From NCBI GenBank assembly GCA_026387115.1, contig JAPLMI010000217.1, forward strand, positions 1 to 5,426: a stretch of DNA of 5,426 nt, in the 5' to 3' direction. Shown in pieces: positions 4,652 through 5,426 of this stretch. How positions within the stretch are numbered: position 1 is the stretch's first letter; each line of letters opens with the position of its first letter. This DNA is from Candidatus Omnitrophota bacterium (lineage in GTDB: Bacteria; Omnitrophota; Gorgyraeia; 2-01-FULL-45-10). The notes below the pieces were generated by a model. The model was not told where the DNA came from. It did not search any database and saw nothing but the letters and a program-made list of their open reading frames with translations. The translations under genes were made by a program, and so were the position numbers.

Positions 4652-5425
4652 TTACAATAATTTCGCGGCCTCTTTGACCGACGCGTTCTCGTGGACGATC
4701 TTCCGGATCGCTTTTATCATTCCGACGGCGTTATCCGACTGCCAGATGTTGCGGCCCATATCTAGACCTGCGGCGCCTTCGTTCACCGCCGCATGCGCCA
4801 GCCTTAGCGCATCCATCTCCGTCTTAAGTTTCGGCCCGCCGGCGATTACGAGCGGGACCGGGCAGGACTTCACTATCTTGGCGAAATCTTCACAGTAATA
4901 AGTCTTTACCATCTGCGCTCCAAGTTCAGCCGCGATCCTGCAGCACAATCCGAGGTAGCGGCTGTCGCGCTTTTCGAGCTCTTTACCGACCGCTGTGACA
5001 GCCAAAACAGGAATGCCGTATCTCTGGGCCTCGTTCACGAGATTTCCGAGCGCGACCAAAGTCTGGTGTTCATGTTCTGTCCCGACATAGATCGAAAATG
5101 CGACCGCAGAGGCGTTTAAGCGTATCGCCTCTTCCACAGAGGTCTGGGTGGCTTCGTTCGAAAGCGCCGGCCCTACAATGCTGTTCCCGCCTGATACTCT
5201 CAGGATCATCGGAAGGTTGAGCCCCGCGTCGACGCAATTCCTCAAGATCCCTCTCGTCAGCATGAGCGCATCGGTGTAAGGGATAAGCGGCTTTATCGTC
5301 TTCGCCGGCTCCTCAAGCCTGGAGAGCGGCCCCAGAAAATATCCGTGGTCTATCGCAAGCCATACAGCCCTTCCGTCTTCAGGTTTTATCAAACGCGAAA
5401 GTCTGTTCTTCATTCCCCAATCCAT
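4652..5425 (-). CDS. lsrF: LsrF-type class I aldolase/thiolase (DeoC/LacD superfamily), 5' end at the window edge
   Basis: At least 257 residues, colinear with E. coli LsrF (3-hydroxy-5-phosphonooxypentane-2,4-dione thiolase) as I recall that sequence. Shared blocks are DWGM..RLSR (2-11), DHGYF.GP (26-33), TRGILR (57-62), NS...LSNEA (81-92), EHQ (119-121), AVT.VGK (142-148), GAQ..KTYY (169-177), CPVPLVIAGG (188-197) and DMGRNI.QSD (222-231). Lys174 aligns with the catalytic Schiff-base Lys203 of LsrF. IAGG and MGRN should form the phosphate-binding loops of the TIM barrel. In E. coli the enzyme finishes AI-2 breakdown by moving an acetyl group to CoA. No lsr transport, kinase or regulator gene is visible, so it may process another phosphorylated sugar here. 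ATG 5425 may be the true start, but E. coli LsrF has about 30 more N-terminal residues and the upstream sequence and SD are outside the window. Fold is certain; substrate less so. Confidence 0.88.
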   Translation of the reverse strand: MDWGMKNRLSRLIKPEDGRAVWLAIDHGYFLGPLSRLEEPAKTIKPLIPYTDALMLTRGILRNCVDAGLNLPMILRVSGGNSIVGPALSNEATQTSVEEAIRLNASAVAFSIYVGTEHEHQTLVALGNLVNEAQRYGIPVLAVTAVGKELEKRDSRYLGLCCRIAAELGAQMVKTYYCEDFAKIVKSCPVPLVIAGGPKLKTEMDALRLAHAAVNEGAAGLDMGRNIWQSDNAVGMIKAIRKIVHENASVKEAAKLL

Positions 5426-5426
5426 A

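Noticed and set aside
4647..4661. ATTATT / AATAAT inverted repeat at the end of the aldolase gene
   Set aside because: The stem is only six A-T pairs, includes the stop codon and has no T-run after a GC-rich stem, so it is not a credible terminator.

Overview
The window carries seven protein genes, all on the minus strand, so transcription runs from high to low coordinates. Both end genes are cut by the window edge. Three lipoprotein-type signal peptides, Shine-Dalgarno (SD) sites of the GGAGG type and two sigma70-like promoters point to a bacterium with a Gram-negative type envelope. The gene set (an Lrp/AsnC regulator next to a class I aminotransferase, peptidoglycan-binding-domain lipoproteins, a GT2 enzyme carrying a 'HPDYQY' motif) is the kind seen in uncultured lineages such as Candidatus Omnitrophota. 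That placement is inference from gene style only, and other deep Gram-negative phyla are possible.

Layout in order of transcription. (1) 5425-4652: an LsrF-type class I (Schiff-base) aldolase/thiolase whose upstream side is cut by the window. (2) A promoter at 4614-4642 drives a lipoprotein (4562-4047) with a coiled coil followed by a PG_binding_1 domain. It is closed by a hairpin terminator at 3983-4023. (3) An operon at 3914-1433 holds an Lrp/AsnC regulator, a class I aminotransferase joined to it by an ATGA overlap, and a secreted beta-repeat plus multi-helix membrane protein 8 nt further on. (4) A near-consensus promoter at 1388-1415 starts a second envelope operon: a PG-binding lipoprotein (1363-920), a coiled-coil lipoprotein built of 14-residue repeats (894-529), and a GT2 glycosyltransferase (513-1, cut by the window) that begins at GTG.

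How the genes fit together. Two lipoproteins share a C-terminal peptidoglycan-binding module (36 of 57 residues identical by my hand alignment) on different spacers, and a third is a bare coiled coil. The simplest reading is a set of outer-membrane-to-wall tethers or spacers made alongside a glycosyltransferase that may act on surface polysaccharide. The Lrp-type regulator has a 21-bp dyad abutting its own SD, a good candidate for an autoregulatory operator or a translational hairpin, and it is coupled to the aminotransferase.

I see no CRISPR array, insertion sequence, phage gene, tRNA, rRNA or recognised riboswitch. No intergenic stretch exceeds about 130 bp. I do not see a clearly new multi-gene system. 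The points most worth a second look are the dyad before the regulator, the repeat-built lipoprotein, the shared wall-binding module and the beta-repeat membrane protein.
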